Shown here: positions 9,089 through 16,872 of the stretch, piece by piece
Position numbering within the stretch: position 1 is the stretch's first letter
Layout: each line of letters opens with the position of its first letter
Assembly: GCA_963843465.1 (NCBI GenBank)
Contig: CAWJKP010000006.1
Coordinates: forward strand, 186,001 to 250,000
DNA from: CAWJKP01 sp963843465
GTDB taxonomy: Bacteria; Planctomycetota; Planctomycetia; Pirellulales; Thermoguttaceae
Reading direction: 5' to 3'
DNA: 64,000 nt
Notes under the pieces: generated by a model
What the model was told of the DNA's origin: nothing
What the model saw: only the letters and a program-made list of their open reading frames with translations
Databases searched by the model: none
Program-made: the position numbers and the translations under genes

Positions 9089-9289
9089 TCATGCGTCGGT
9101 GGAGCGTCCCTCGCTCAGGTCGCGCAGCCCCTCCTCGGCAAGCCAGTCGAGTCGGCCTGCCCCCACGTCTTGCTCCATCTGGCGGTCCCAGAGTTCGGCG
9201 TCGAAGGCAGCGAACCACTGCCGCAGCGCGGCGAGGTCTTGCGGCGCCAGATTACGGATAGCTTCCTCGATCTCGTGAACGCTACTCAT
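9089..9289 (-). CDS. Solitary antitoxin-like small protein
   Basis: The 66-residue product (VHEIEEAIRNLAPQDLAALRQW, split: SSVHEIEEAI then RQWFAAFDAELWDRQ then EEGLRDLSEG) has the pattern of the small acidic partner usually encoded just before a RelE/ParE-type toxin in cyanobacteria and planctomycetes. No toxin frame follows; downstream is the hairpin array. The start ATG at 9289 has no clear ribosome binding site. The assignment is from residue pattern only; it may be an orphaned antitoxin. Confidence 0.55.
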   Translation of the reverse strand: MSSVHEIEEAIRNLAPQDLAALRQWFAAFDAELWDRQMEQDVGAGRLDWLAEEGLRDLSEGRSTDA

Positions 9290-9500
9290 AATGGTATCTT
9301 AACGACCCACAGGACTTCATGCGACAACCCGCTTTCCCCGAAGGAAAAGCTGATAGTCACCGCGGTCGCGGCTAGCTTTCAGTAGCCAAAATGCCAATAC
9401 TAGGCGCGTCCCCTTTCGAGCCCCCACTTGCAAGGGTCACCCTCATAACGTAGACTACCGATAACAACTTGAATTGGCGCACGTGTGCGTCAAGTTACTG

Positions 9501-9627
9501 CCTTCCGAAAAACGACCAACCTGAGCCTTCGGGCTCGTGTGCGAAAGCAGTGCTTGGCCGCGCTCCCGCAAGGGGGCGCCGGGCCGGGTGCTGTTTCGCA
9601 CGCCCCTTGGTCGGGGTTTCGGAAGCG
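9501..9627 (+). ncRNA. Long imperfect stem-loop, possible structured RNA
   Basis: CTTCCGAAAAACGACCAA at 9502 pairs with TTGGTCGGGGTTTCGGAAG ending at 9625, and GTGCGAAAGCAG pairs with CTGTTTCGCAC further in, giving a rod of about 125 nt. It lies just upstream of two small genes. It could be a structured leader, a small RNA or a large palindromic element; only the pairing is visible. Confidence 0.35.
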
Positions 9628-9667
9628 GCCTTGGTTTCGGCGCTCCTTTTTTCATTGGCGGGCTCCC

Positions 9668-9877
9668 ATGCTGATTACCGAAGCGCGCCATCGTCTTCAT
9701 TGTCTTGGCTGGCGAACCCTTGGCCAAGGTCAGCAAATTGGTGGACGGTGGTGGGTGTTTGCCGGAAGTTGTGGACACGTCGTCGTCGCCATTGCCGACA
9801 ACGCGCTTGAAGCATGGTCGTTAGCCTGTGCAATGGCTCTGAAGCTCACACGGAACGGTTTTTCGGACGGTGAGTAG
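9668..9877 (+). CDS. Small protein of unknown function
   Basis: The 69-residue product starts MLITEARHRLHCLGW and contains GGRWWVFAGSCGHVVV and ADNALEAWSLACAMALKL. The middle resembles small planctomycete proteins of the same type, but I cannot name a family. The frame is also open upstream, where it overlaps the long stem-loop and reads Arg/Pro-rich, so the internal ATG was chosen. A second small gene follows 6 bp later. Confidence 0.45.
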   Translation: MLITEARHRLHCLGWRTLGQGQQIGGRWWVFAGSCGHVVVAIADNALEAWSLACAMALKLTRNGFSDGE

Positions 9878-9883
9878 CCCGCC

Positions 9884-10069
9884 GTGCATGTGGACGAATT
9901 GCGCCGGCTTGTGGAACGCAAGACCGAAATCGTCAAGGTGCTCGAATCGCTGTTGGAGGCGGAGGAAGCCGAGTTAGTTGAGTTGGAACGTCGACTTGAA
10001 TTACGCGAAGATGCCGGGAAGGGTAGCGGTGGACGTGCGAAACGACGCGCAAAACGGGGACGCAACTAG
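9884..10069 (+). CDS. Small coiled-coil protein, unknown
   Basis: The 61-residue product is one charged helix (ELRRLVERKTEIVKVLESLL then EAEEAELVELERRLE) ending in a basic tail (RAKRRAKRGRN). The GTG start follows the previous small gene by 6 bp, so the two look co-transcribed. The composition suits a nucleic-acid- or partner-binding coiled coil; no function is claimed. Confidence 0.45.
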   Translation: MHVDELRRLVERKTEIVKVLESLLEAEEAELVELERRLELREDAGKGSGGRAKRRAKRGRN

Positions 10070-10359
10070 TCTTCAGCAGCACAACATGCCAATACTAGTG
10101 CCAATACTAGTCGTGTCCCCGTTTCGGCGGCCTACCGAGGATGCCGCCAGCGGTTGCGGCCCGATTGCCAAGCTCTCTCGGACGAAGTAAAATGCGACGT
10201 GCTGGCTGCCAGTGTCCGTCGGGATTTCCTGAACAGCCTGTCTTAACCCTTCATTCGGACACGATGGCCACCAGAGATTCCGACGGGCAGCCGACCGCGA
10301 GGGCGATGCCATGTCCTTATGGATTCGCAGAAGAGATCCGGCGGGTCGATTGTTTTATT

Positions 10360-11901
10360 GGGTATTCCGGCTTTTGGGTGGACGAGGACGGGAGGAAAAC
10401 TGGGGCTCCGCCCCAGACCCCGGGATTTTCTGAGGTATGGCAGGGCAAATGAATGGGGATAGGAAGAAGACGGTCCCGGCGGCGTAGCAACCGGGACCGT
10501 GCGGGTCATTCACCCGCCCTGACTCGGATATCCCTTGCCGGGTTGCTTCCCAGCAGAGCCCGACTCCGTGTCTCCGAGCAATACCAATCCTCGACCTTCG
10601 GTCAGTGGGCGTCAAGCGAGTATCATGGAGTTTTTCCGAACCAAGGAGAACACCATGCAAGACTCGCAACTTTATCAGCAGATTTTGGGCATCACCTCTC
10701 CCTGGCGTGTGGAGCGGGTGGACTTGCGTCTGAAGGAGGGGGAAGTTCATGTCTATCTGGGGCACGAGGCCCAGGTCGCTTGGACCTGCCCGGAGTGTCA
10801 AGCGGAGTGTCTCTTGTATGACCACGATAGCGAGCGACTTTGGCGGCATTTGGATACCTGCCAGTACCGTACGGTCCTGCACGCGGAGCCTCCCCGTTGC
10901 CGGTGTGCGGAGCATGGGGTACGTGTGGTGCGTCTGCCTTGGGCCGAACCGCACAGCCGGTTCACGGCACTGTTCGAGCGTCTGGCGATCGACTGGCTGC
11001 GGGCGGCCAGCCAGCAGGCCGTGGCCGACCAGTTGGGCCTCACCTGGGACGAGGTGCATGGGATCATGGAACGTGCCGTGCGGCGGGGACTGACGCGGCG
11101 CAAGGCGGAAATGATCGGGTATTTGGGGGTAGATGAGAAATCGTTCCGCAAGGGGCACAAGTACCTGACCCTGGTCAACGACTTGGCCCGAGGCCGCGTG
11201 TTGTACGTGGCAGAAGACCGCAAGCAGTCGAGCCTGGACGGCTTTTGGCCGACGCTGACGAAGAAGCAGCGAGGATGGATTGCCGGGGTGGCGTTGGACA
11301 TGTGGGGGCCGTACGTGCAGTCGATTCAAGCCCATCTGCCTGACGCGGAAGAGAAGATGGTGTTTGACAAGTTCCACGTAGCCAAGCACCTGGGTGAAGC
11401 GGTGGACAAGGTCCGCCGAAGCGAACACAAGGAGCTGCACGCCGAAGGCGACGAGCGGTTGAAGGGCACCAAGTACGATTGGCTGAAGGGGCGGGACAAA
11501 TTCGACCTGGCCGGATGGCGTGAGTTCTGTCAGTTGCGGCGGAGCAAACTGAAGACGGCGCGGGCGTGGGCGTTGAGAGAGCAGGCCATGAAACTTTGGG
11601 ATTATAGCTACGTCCAGGCGGCCCGCAACCATTTCGCCTGGTGGTATCGCTGGGCCACGCACAGCCGCCTTCAACCGATGATCGACAAGGCGAAGATGTT
11701 GATGAGTCATCTACCGAACATCCTCACCTACCTGAAGCACAGAATCACCAATGCCGCCAGCGAAAGCATCAACGCGAAGATCCAATGGGTGAAGTACACG
11801 GCTCGCGGCTTCCGCAACTTCGACAACTTCAAGACTGCCATTTACTTCCATTGCGGCGACCTCGACCTGTGCCCTCGCCCCACCTAAATCCCGGAAGAGC
11901 C
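10360..11901 (+). mobile_element. Intact ISL3-family insertion sequence
   Basis: The element is 1542 bp. Left terminal repeat GGGTATTCCGGCTTTTGGGTG and right terminal repeat (outward) GGCTCTTCCGGGATTTAGG agree at 16 of 21 positions. It is flanked by a perfect 8-bp target duplication, GTTTTATT, at 10352-10359 and 11902-11909; ISL3 elements characteristically make 8-bp duplications. One full transposase gene lies inside. The intact duplication and frame point to a recent insertion. Confidence 0.93.
10655..11887 (+). CDS. ISL3-family transposase
   Basis: The 410-residue protein has an N-terminal zinc-finger-like segment (WTCPECQAEC plus RCRCAEHG), a helix-turn-helix region (AVADQLGLTWDEVHGIMERA) and the DDE domain: D in LGVDEKSFRKGHKY, D in ALDMWGPY followed by VFDKFHVAKHL, and the E near TNAASESINAKIQ. 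The start ATG at 10655 has AAGGAG 6 nt upstream; the longer frame begins inside the IS terminal region. All catalytic residues appear intact, so the element may be active. Confidence 0.93.
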   Translation: MQDSQLYQQILGITSPWRVERVDLRLKEGEVHVYLGHEAQVAWTCPECQAECLLYDHDSERLWRHLDTCQYRTVLHAEPPRCRCAEHGVRVVRLPWAEPHSRFTALFERLAIDWLRAASQQAVADQLGLTWDEVHGIMERAVRRGLTRRKAEMIGYLGVDEKSFRKGHKYLTLVNDLARGRVLYVAEDRKQSSLDGFWPTLTKKQRGWIAGVALDMWGPYVQSIQAHLPDAEEKMVFDKFHVAKHLGEAVDKVRRSEHKELHAEGDERLKGTKYDWLKGRDKFDLAGWREFCQLRRSKLKTARAWALREQAMKLWDYSYVQAARNHFAWWYRWATHSRLQPMIDKAKMLMSHLPNILTYLKHRITNAASESINAKIQWVKYTARGFRNFDNFKTAIYFHCGDLDLCPRPT

Positions 11902-12210
11902 GTTTTATTACGCCGTCGAAGTGCCCTTCGCGTTCATTATCCCCGCGACCGGGATCGTTTTGGCGCTTCTGCTCGGTAGCCTCGCTGCGGCCCCAATCCC
12001 CACGCTGCTGGTCTGCTCGTCGATCGCGCTAACTGGATCGGTCCTGATTGGCGTGGCGAAGTGGAGCATGTTCCGAAAGGGCATTCTGGTATCGTTCGGA
12101 TCGGCGGGAATGTCCAGGCGCATGAGAGCTTTCTACCGAATCGGGTGGTCACTTGTGATAGCCGGAACGGCGATTACACTACTGGCTGTCGGAGTCGTCT
12201 CACGTCATTA

Positions 12211-12312
12211 GTAGGTCCCGTCTGCCGGACGGGACTTCGCCGGACGGACTGCACCGGACGAGACTTCATTGAACCCAAAGCCCGGAAGTCCCGCCCGGCA
12301 GGCGGGACCTAC
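12211..12312. repeat. GTAGGTCCCGTC... inverted repeat
   Basis: GTAGGTCCCGTCTGCCGGACGGGACTT at the left and AAGTCCCGCCCGGCAGGCGGGACCTAC at the right form a 102-bp element. A shorter relative is at 53402-53458. It sits directly upstream of the kinase gene, and its first G is the last base of the preceding stop codon. Confidence 0.9.
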
Positions 12313-12326
12313 TCGACGGCCTCGTT

Positions 12327-14438
12327 ATGACCACCGACCCCACCCTACCCCAAGACCAGCCGGAGCGACGCCGATCGCAGGAAATGAGCCTGCAAGACGG
12401 CACGCCGCCCACGATGGTGCCGGGCTATGACCCCGAACGGCTGCTGGGCGTGGGAGCCTATGGCGAAGTCTGGGCAGCCGTGGACAGAAACACGGGGCGG
12501 CGGGTGGCGATCAAGTTCTACGCGCACCGCGGCGGACTGGATTGGTCGCTGCTGGCCCGAGAGGTCGAGAAGCTGGCCTTCCTCTTCGCCGACCGCTACG
12601 TGGTGCAGTTGATCGGCGTGGGCTGGGACGCCGACCCGCCCTACTACATCATGGAGTACCTGGAACAAGGCTCGCTGGCCGAGCGGCTCCAGGCAGGTCC
12701 GCTGCCGGTGGGCGAAGCCGTGGAGCTGTTTCACGACGTGGCCCTGGGGCTCGTCCACGCCCACGGCAAGGGCGTGCTGCACTGCGACCTCAAGCCGGCC
12801 AATATCCTCCTCGACCAGGACGGCAAGCCGCGGCTGGCCGACTTTGGACAGTCGCGGCTGTCGCGCGAGCAGGCCCCCGCCTTGGGAACGCTCTTCTACA
12901 TGGCGCCCGAGCAGGCCGACTTGAAGGCGGTGCCCGACGCCCGATGGGACGTCTACGCGCTGGGCGCGCTGGTCTACTGCATGCTCACCGGCAGCCCGCC
13001 GCACCGCACGCCGCAGGCCATCGAGCGACTGGAAACGGCCGGCGACCTGGACGACCGGCTGGCCGAGTACCGGCGGATGATCCAAAGTGCCCCGCCGCCG
13101 ATCGCGCACCGGCAGGCGCCGGGGGTCGATCGGGCGTTGGCGGAGATCGTCGGGCGGTGCCTCGAGGCTGATCCTGACAAGCGGTTCCCCAACGTGCAGT
13201 CGGTGCTGGCGGCGCTCTCCGCCCGGGCGAGGCAGAAGGCTCTCAGACCGGTGATGATCCTCGGCGCGGTGCTGCCGGCGCTGTTGCTGGCGGTGGTCTC
13301 CTGGTTTGCCTGGCGAGGCTTCCAGGCGGCCGTGCGGGAGTCGGAACAGGCCCTGACCCGCCGGGCCCTGAAGATCAACCGTTTTGCGGCGATGTACGTG
13401 GCTCGGGCGGCGAAGAGCGAGTTGGAGCGGCGGTACGCGGCGGTCGAGCAGGTGGCCGGCTCGACGCCCTGGCGCCAGGCGGTGGCCGAGGTGGTCCGGC
13501 AGCCCGAGTTGGCTCGACTGCTGGACGATCTGAGCGACCCGCAGAAGAGCGAGGCGGAGTTGGAGCCGCTGCGGCGCCGGTTCCGCGAGCACCCGGCCCG
13601 CAAGCGGCTGCAAGAGGAGTTCGAGGCCCTGATCCCTCCGCGGATGCGGCCGGCGTCCAAGGGCGAGAAAGAGAAAGAGGAGGTCGCCAGTTGGTTCTTC
13701 TGCGACGCGCACGGCATTTCCACCGTGCGGTCGCCGGAAAGCGCAACGGTGGGCAAGAACTTCGCCTGGCGGAGCTTCTTCTGCGGCGGCTCCAGCGATC
13801 GGCCGCGGAGCTGGCGGCCGGGGCCCGGCCAACACATCGAGACCACGGGGCCTTCGGTGGTCTTCGCCAGCCAGGCCAGCGGGCGGTGGATCGTGGCCAT
13901 CTCCACGCCGGTCTCTGACGACTCGCCGGCGCGGAACTTCTTGGGCGTGGTGGCGCTGACGGTCGAGGTGGGGCGGTTCGTCGAGCTGCTCGGCGGCGAC
14001 GACCCCTTCGCCGTGCTGGTCGACTGGCGTCCCGGGCCGCACCAGGGGACGATCCTTCAGCACCCGCTCTACGACCAACTGCGCCGCAAAAATGGCCGCG
14101 TCCCGGAGCGGTTCCTCGACTATCGCGTTACGGCCGCGGACCTGCCCTCGCCCGAGAATCCCTCGCTGCGAAAGGACTACCGCGACCCGCTGGCCGCCGA
14201 CGCCGAAGGCCGGGCTTATGCGGGCCATTGGCTGGCGCTGGAGGAGCCGATCCAGGTCCGCGGACGCGAGATGGGCTGGCGAGTGATCGTCCAGGGGGCC
14301 TACGCGCGGGCAATCGGCTCGACGTTGGACGAGTTGCGAGGCAGCCTGTTCCGCTATGGTCTCATGGCCGGGGTGATGGTGCTGGCGATCGTCGCCGGCC
14401 TGTGGGGCGCGGCGGCCAAGCTAGGAGTTAGAAGTTAG
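12327..14438 (+). CDS. Membrane Ser/Thr protein kinase with extracytoplasmic sensor
   Basis: Cytoplasmic Hanks-type kinase domain, residues about 35-300: glycine loop GVGAYGEV (41-48), K63 in VAIKFY, catalytic loop HCDLKPANILL (D154), DFG (172-174) and APEQ. The residue before the catalytic Asp is Cys rather than Arg (non-RD), which often means no activation-loop phosphorylation is required. A TM helix (308-329) leads to a Cache-like extracytoplasmic region of about 320 residues, then a second TM (GVMVLAIVAGLWGAAAK). The last residues LGVRS and the stop are translated from a TTAGGAG array, so the true C-terminus is probably lost. Likely a planctomycete receptor-like kinase; ligand unknown. 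Confidence 0.9.
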   Translation: MTTDPTLPQDQPERRRSQEMSLQDGTPPTMVPGYDPERLLGVGAYGEVWAAVDRNTGRRVAIKFYAHRGGLDWSLLAREVEKLAFLFADRYVVQLIGVGWDADPPYYIMEYLEQGSLAERLQAGPLPVGEAVELFHDVALGLVHAHGKGVLHCDLKPANILLDQDGKPRLADFGQSRLSREQAPALGTLFYMAPEQADLKAVPDARWDVYALGALVYCMLTGSPPHRTPQAIERLETAGDLDDRLAEYRRMIQSAPPPIAHRQAPGVDRALAEIVGRCLEADPDKRFPNVQSVLAALSARARQKALRPVMILGAVLPALLLAVVSWFAWRGFQAAVRESEQALTRRALKINRFAAMYVARAAKSELERRYAAVEQVAGSTPWRQAVAEVVRQPELARLLDDLSDPQKSEAELEPLRRRFREHPARKRLQEEFEALIPPRMRPASKGEKEKEEVASWFFCDAHGISTVRSPESATVGKNFAWRSFFCGGSSDRPRSWRPGPGQHIETTGPSVVFASQASGRWIVAISTPVSDDSPARNFLGVVALTVEVGRFVELLGGDDPFAVLVDWRPGPHQGTILQHPLYDQLRRKNGRVPERFLDYRVTAADLPSPENPSLRKDYRDPLAADAEGRAYAGHWLALEEPIQVRGREMGWRVIVQGAYARAIGSTLDELRGSLFRYGLMAGVMVLAIVAGLWGAAAKLGVRS

Positions 14439-14622
14439 GAGGGATGTGCGCAGCGGGTAAACTCCAACACCGCGAAACTTCCGCCACGCAAGAAAAGCCG
14501 CGGTTACCGCCAGTCCGGCACCAGATGGGTTTCCGTGGGCGACGTGTGTACACTTTCCACGCCCGAGCCTCCTATCCTCGCCAACTTCTAACTCCTAACT
14601 TCTAACTCCTGACTCCTCCTTA
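14428..14622. repeat. Gap holding two TTAGGAG-type arrays
   Basis: CTAGGAGTTAGAAGTTAGGAG (first array, 14428-14448) points right and ACTTCTAACTCCTAACTTC (second, 14583-14622) points left, so convergent genes each end in a heptamer array. The 130 bp between them hold nothing I recognise. Confidence 0.8.
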
Positions 14623-15756
14623 CTTCTCCGCCGTCGTCTTCGGCTGATACGGGTGGTTCCGCTTGCGGAGCACCTTGGCCTTGAGGATCTTGTCGGGCTC
14701 GATCAAGGCTTGCTTCTCCGGATCGCGGCGCTGGAGCTTGGCCAGCACGTCGATGCCCTTCCGCACCCGTCCAAAAACCGTGTGCTTGCCGTCGAGGAAC
14801 TGGGTGGGAAGGAAACAAAGGAAGAACTGGGAGCCGCCGCTGTCCGGTGCGGCCGTCTTGGCCATGCTCAACGCGCCGCGGAAGTGCAGCCGATGGTTCG
14901 GCTTCTGGCATTCGTCGGGAATCGTATAGCCCGGGCCGCCGGAACCGTCGCCTTTGGGATCGCCGCCCTGGGCCATGAAATAGGGCAGCACCCGGTGGAA
15001 CGACACGCCGTCATAGAAACCCTTCTCCACCAGCGAGATGAAATTGGCCACCGTGTTGGGCGCCTCGTTCTCGAATAGCTCCAGCTCGATGTCGCCGCGG
15101 TTGGTCGTCAAGACGACGCGGGGCAGATCGTCGGCCTTGGCCTCCGCCTGCCGGATCTTCACTTCCTCGGGCCAGGCTTTCTTATAGTAGTCCAACTCAC
15201 CCTGGAACCTTGGGGCAAGCTCGCTGAACTCCTTGCCAAGATTGGCGGCGCCTTTGCCCATGTCGAGATACTTCTCGGCCTTCTCCAACTGGCCGGCGCA
15301 AAAGGCGGCAACCCCGGCGGCATTGCACAGGCCGGGCTCCTTGTTGCCCTTCTCGATCAGCAAGTCGGCCAGCGGCAGCGCGCTCTCGTAGTTCTCCGAC
15401 TGCGCCTCGTAAATCGCCATCGCCCGCAGGAATTCGGCGACGTCGCCGTTGGCGGACGACTCCTGGAACGCCCCCTTGGCCGCTTCCAGCACCTCCGGCA
15501 ACTTGGCGTCGCCCTTGGCAATCAGCTCCTTGAACTGCTTTTCGATCTCCGGCTTCTTCGCCGGCTGGGCGGCCGCGTAGTCGTCGCGGAGCTTCCGCAA
15601 CTGGGTCAAAAGGGCCTTCCAATCGCCGTACTGCTTATTGAACTCCGCCGTGCGTGGGCCGGCGGCGGCGGCCGGGGCCTTCTCGTCCCCCGCCAGGACT
15701 ACCGCTGCCGTCCAAAACATTACCAGGGCTGTCGCCAGTCGGATGCAAACTCGCAT
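14620..15756 (-). CDS. Secreted cyclophilin-type peptidyl-prolyl isomerase
   Basis: Signal peptide (LATALVMFWTAAVVLAG), then a helical TPR-like region of about 180 residues (ESALPLADLLIEKG, GQLEKAEKYL), then a cyclophilin domain from about residue 216: TTNRGDIELELFENEAPNTV, GVSFHRVLPYFMAQGGD, GGSQFFLCF and HTVFGRV. The active-site Arg in FHRV and the QFF core are present, so proline isomerisation of exported proteins is expected. The 378 residues with an N-terminal helical extension is a planctomycete-type arrangement. It is convergent with the kinase gene. Confidence 0.92.
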   Translation of the reverse strand: MRVCIRLATALVMFWTAAVVLAGDEKAPAAAAGPRTAEFNKQYGDWKALLTQLRKLRDDYAAAQPAKKPEIEKQFKELIAKGDAKLPEVLEAAKGAFQESSANGDVAEFLRAMAIYEAQSENYESALPLADLLIEKGNKEPGLCNAAGVAAFCAGQLEKAEKYLDMGKGAANLGKEFSELAPRFQGELDYYKKAWPEEVKIRQAEAKADDLPRVVLTTNRGDIELELFENEAPNTVANFISLVEKGFYDGVSFHRVLPYFMAQGGDPKGDGSGGPGYTIPDECQKPNHRLHFRGALSMAKTAAPDSGGSQFFLCFLPTQFLDGKHTVFGRVRKGIDVLAKLQRRDPEKQALIEPDKILKAKVLRKRNHPYQPKTTAEK

Positions 15757-15899
15757 GGTTCTCTCGTTGCTCCTTAAGACCTGCTAGCAGGAATGCCGTC
15801 ACGTAGCTACTTAGTCCTCTACGGTAGCAGAGCCGCGAAGGTTTGTCGACCGTTTGACGTTGCCCGGGCGGAACCTATTCCGGTACGATTGCAGGACCT

Positions 15900-16550
15900 A
15901 TGACGAAGCGCCAACGCCAAAACCGGAAATCGCCCCGCCGGCGCCCCGCTCACAACGACGGGGTGGTCAAGCCTGTAGGATTGCGGATCATCGCCGGCCG
16001 GTTCCGACGGCGGAAGCTGGAGTACAGCGGCAATCTGGGCGTCCGGCCGATGAGAGACCGCGTCCGCCAGGCGGTCTTCAACATCCTGGGGACCACGGTC
16101 GTGGGTACGCACGTCCTGGACCTCTTTGCCGGCACGGGGGCCCTTGCCCTGGAGGCGATCAGCCGCGGGGCGCTGGGCGCAACGCTCCTCGAACAGGACC
16201 GGGCCACAGCCGAGGTGATCCGCCGCAACGTCGCCCACCTGGGCTTGGAGACCGAGTGCCGGGTGATCGCGGGCAACGTCTTCGTCTGGGTTCAGCGCCG
16301 GCTGCCGACCGGGCCGGAGCCCTGGCTGGTCTTCTGTTCGCCGCCCTATACCTTCTACGTGGACCGGCGGGCGGAGATGGCGGCGCTCATCGCCCGGCTG
16401 ATGGCTGCCGCTCCCGCGGAAAGCGGCTTCGTGGTCGAGTCGGACGAGCGATTCGACTTTGACGAGTTGCCCGAGCCCAACGCTTGGGATATCCGCCGCT
16501 ACCCGCCGGCGCTGGTGGGATTCTATTTCAAGCCGGTCCAACTGGCCTGA
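15900..16550 (+). CDS. rsmD: 16S rRNA (guanine966-N2)-methyltransferase, RsmD family
   Basis: The protein has a basic N-terminal tail, then GLRIIAGRFRRRKL and RPMRDRVRQAVFNIL, which are RsmD hallmarks, followed by the SAM-binding motif VLDLFAGTGALALEAISRGA. The catalytic motif IV, normally (D/N)PPY, here reads CSPPYTFY with Ser in the first position, which is unusual and could affect guanine-N2 chemistry. Length 216 is normal. It is divergent from the cyclophilin gene. Confidence 0.87.
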   Translation: MTKRQRQNRKSPRRRPAHNDGVVKPVGLRIIAGRFRRRKLEYSGNLGVRPMRDRVRQAVFNILGTTVVGTHVLDLFAGTGALALEAISRGALGATLLEQDRATAEVIRRNVAHLGLETECRVIAGNVFVWVQRRLPTGPEPWLVFCSPPYTFYVDRRAEMAALIARLMAAAPAESGFVVESDERFDFDELPEPNAWDIRRYPPALVGFYFKPVQLA

Positions 16551-16757
16551 AGCATATAGGTCCTATAAGGCGTATAGGTATTATAGGACGCATAGGCCCT
16601 ATAGGACGCATGTTATGCTAAAGCATTACCTACGGAGTAGGGGGGAAACCGCAGTTCTGGCGATTCCGGTCTGATCCTCCCGCTAGAAAAAACCGACTCA
16701 TTCTGAATACGGTGCGCAACCTAGATACCGGGCAGAATCGTTACGGAGACGCGATTG
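16551..16757. repeat. TATAGG-rich tandem repeats in the gap after rsmD
   Basis: From 16555 to 16610 the sequence cycles through TATAGG/CCTATA units roughly every 9 bp (TATAGGTCCTATA, TATTATAGGACGCATAGG, CCTATAGGACGCAT). The rest of the gap to 16757 holds no gene I can support. Confidence 0.65.
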
Positions 16758-16872
16758 ATGAGTCGGAGCCGCGCAGCCTTCCTGGCGGTTTGTCGTCCTG
16801 CTGGTATTCCTCTTCGCCGCCAGCGCCACAACACCGCGAATCTGGCAGCAGCTCGCCCGCAGCCGGCAAACG

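Larger units (their letters stand above)
9391..10126. other. Segment bounded by ATGCCAATACTAG direct repeats
   Basis: ATGCCAATACTAG followed by a CGYGTCCCC motif occurs at 9391-9412 and again at 10086-10120 (there with GCCAATACTAG duplicated). The enclosed roughly 700 bp hold a long stem-loop and two small frames. The layout resembles a mobile cassette or a deletion product between repeats, but no recombinase is present. Confidence 0.5.
10311..12211 (+). pseudogene. Small membrane protein gene split by ISL3 insertion
   Basis: Removing the IS element and one copy of the 8-bp duplication joins ATG TCC TTA TGG (10311) with the frame from 11910. The result is a continuous 116-residue protein starting MSLWIRRRDPAGRLFYYAV and continuing VPFAFIIPATGIVLALLLGS. 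It has three or four hydrophobic segments. I do not recognise the family. The right part could be expressed from the GTG at 11921, but the native N-terminus is cut off. The stop TAG is shared with the first base of a GTAG repeat. Confidence 0.75.

Noticed and set aside
10073..10312. 79-codon minus-strand frame upstream of the IS
   Set aside because: No ribosome binding site, low-complexity Ser/Arg content, and it overlaps the direct-repeat motif and the start of the interrupted gene.
10355..11710. 451-codon minus-strand frame opposite the transposase
   Set aside because: It spans the IS boundary and ignores the target duplication; the plus-strand ISL3 transposase explains the region.
12345..14228. 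627-codon minus-strand frame opposite the kinase
   Set aside because: Antisense shadow caused by high third-position GC; the plus-strand kinase has full catalytic motifs.
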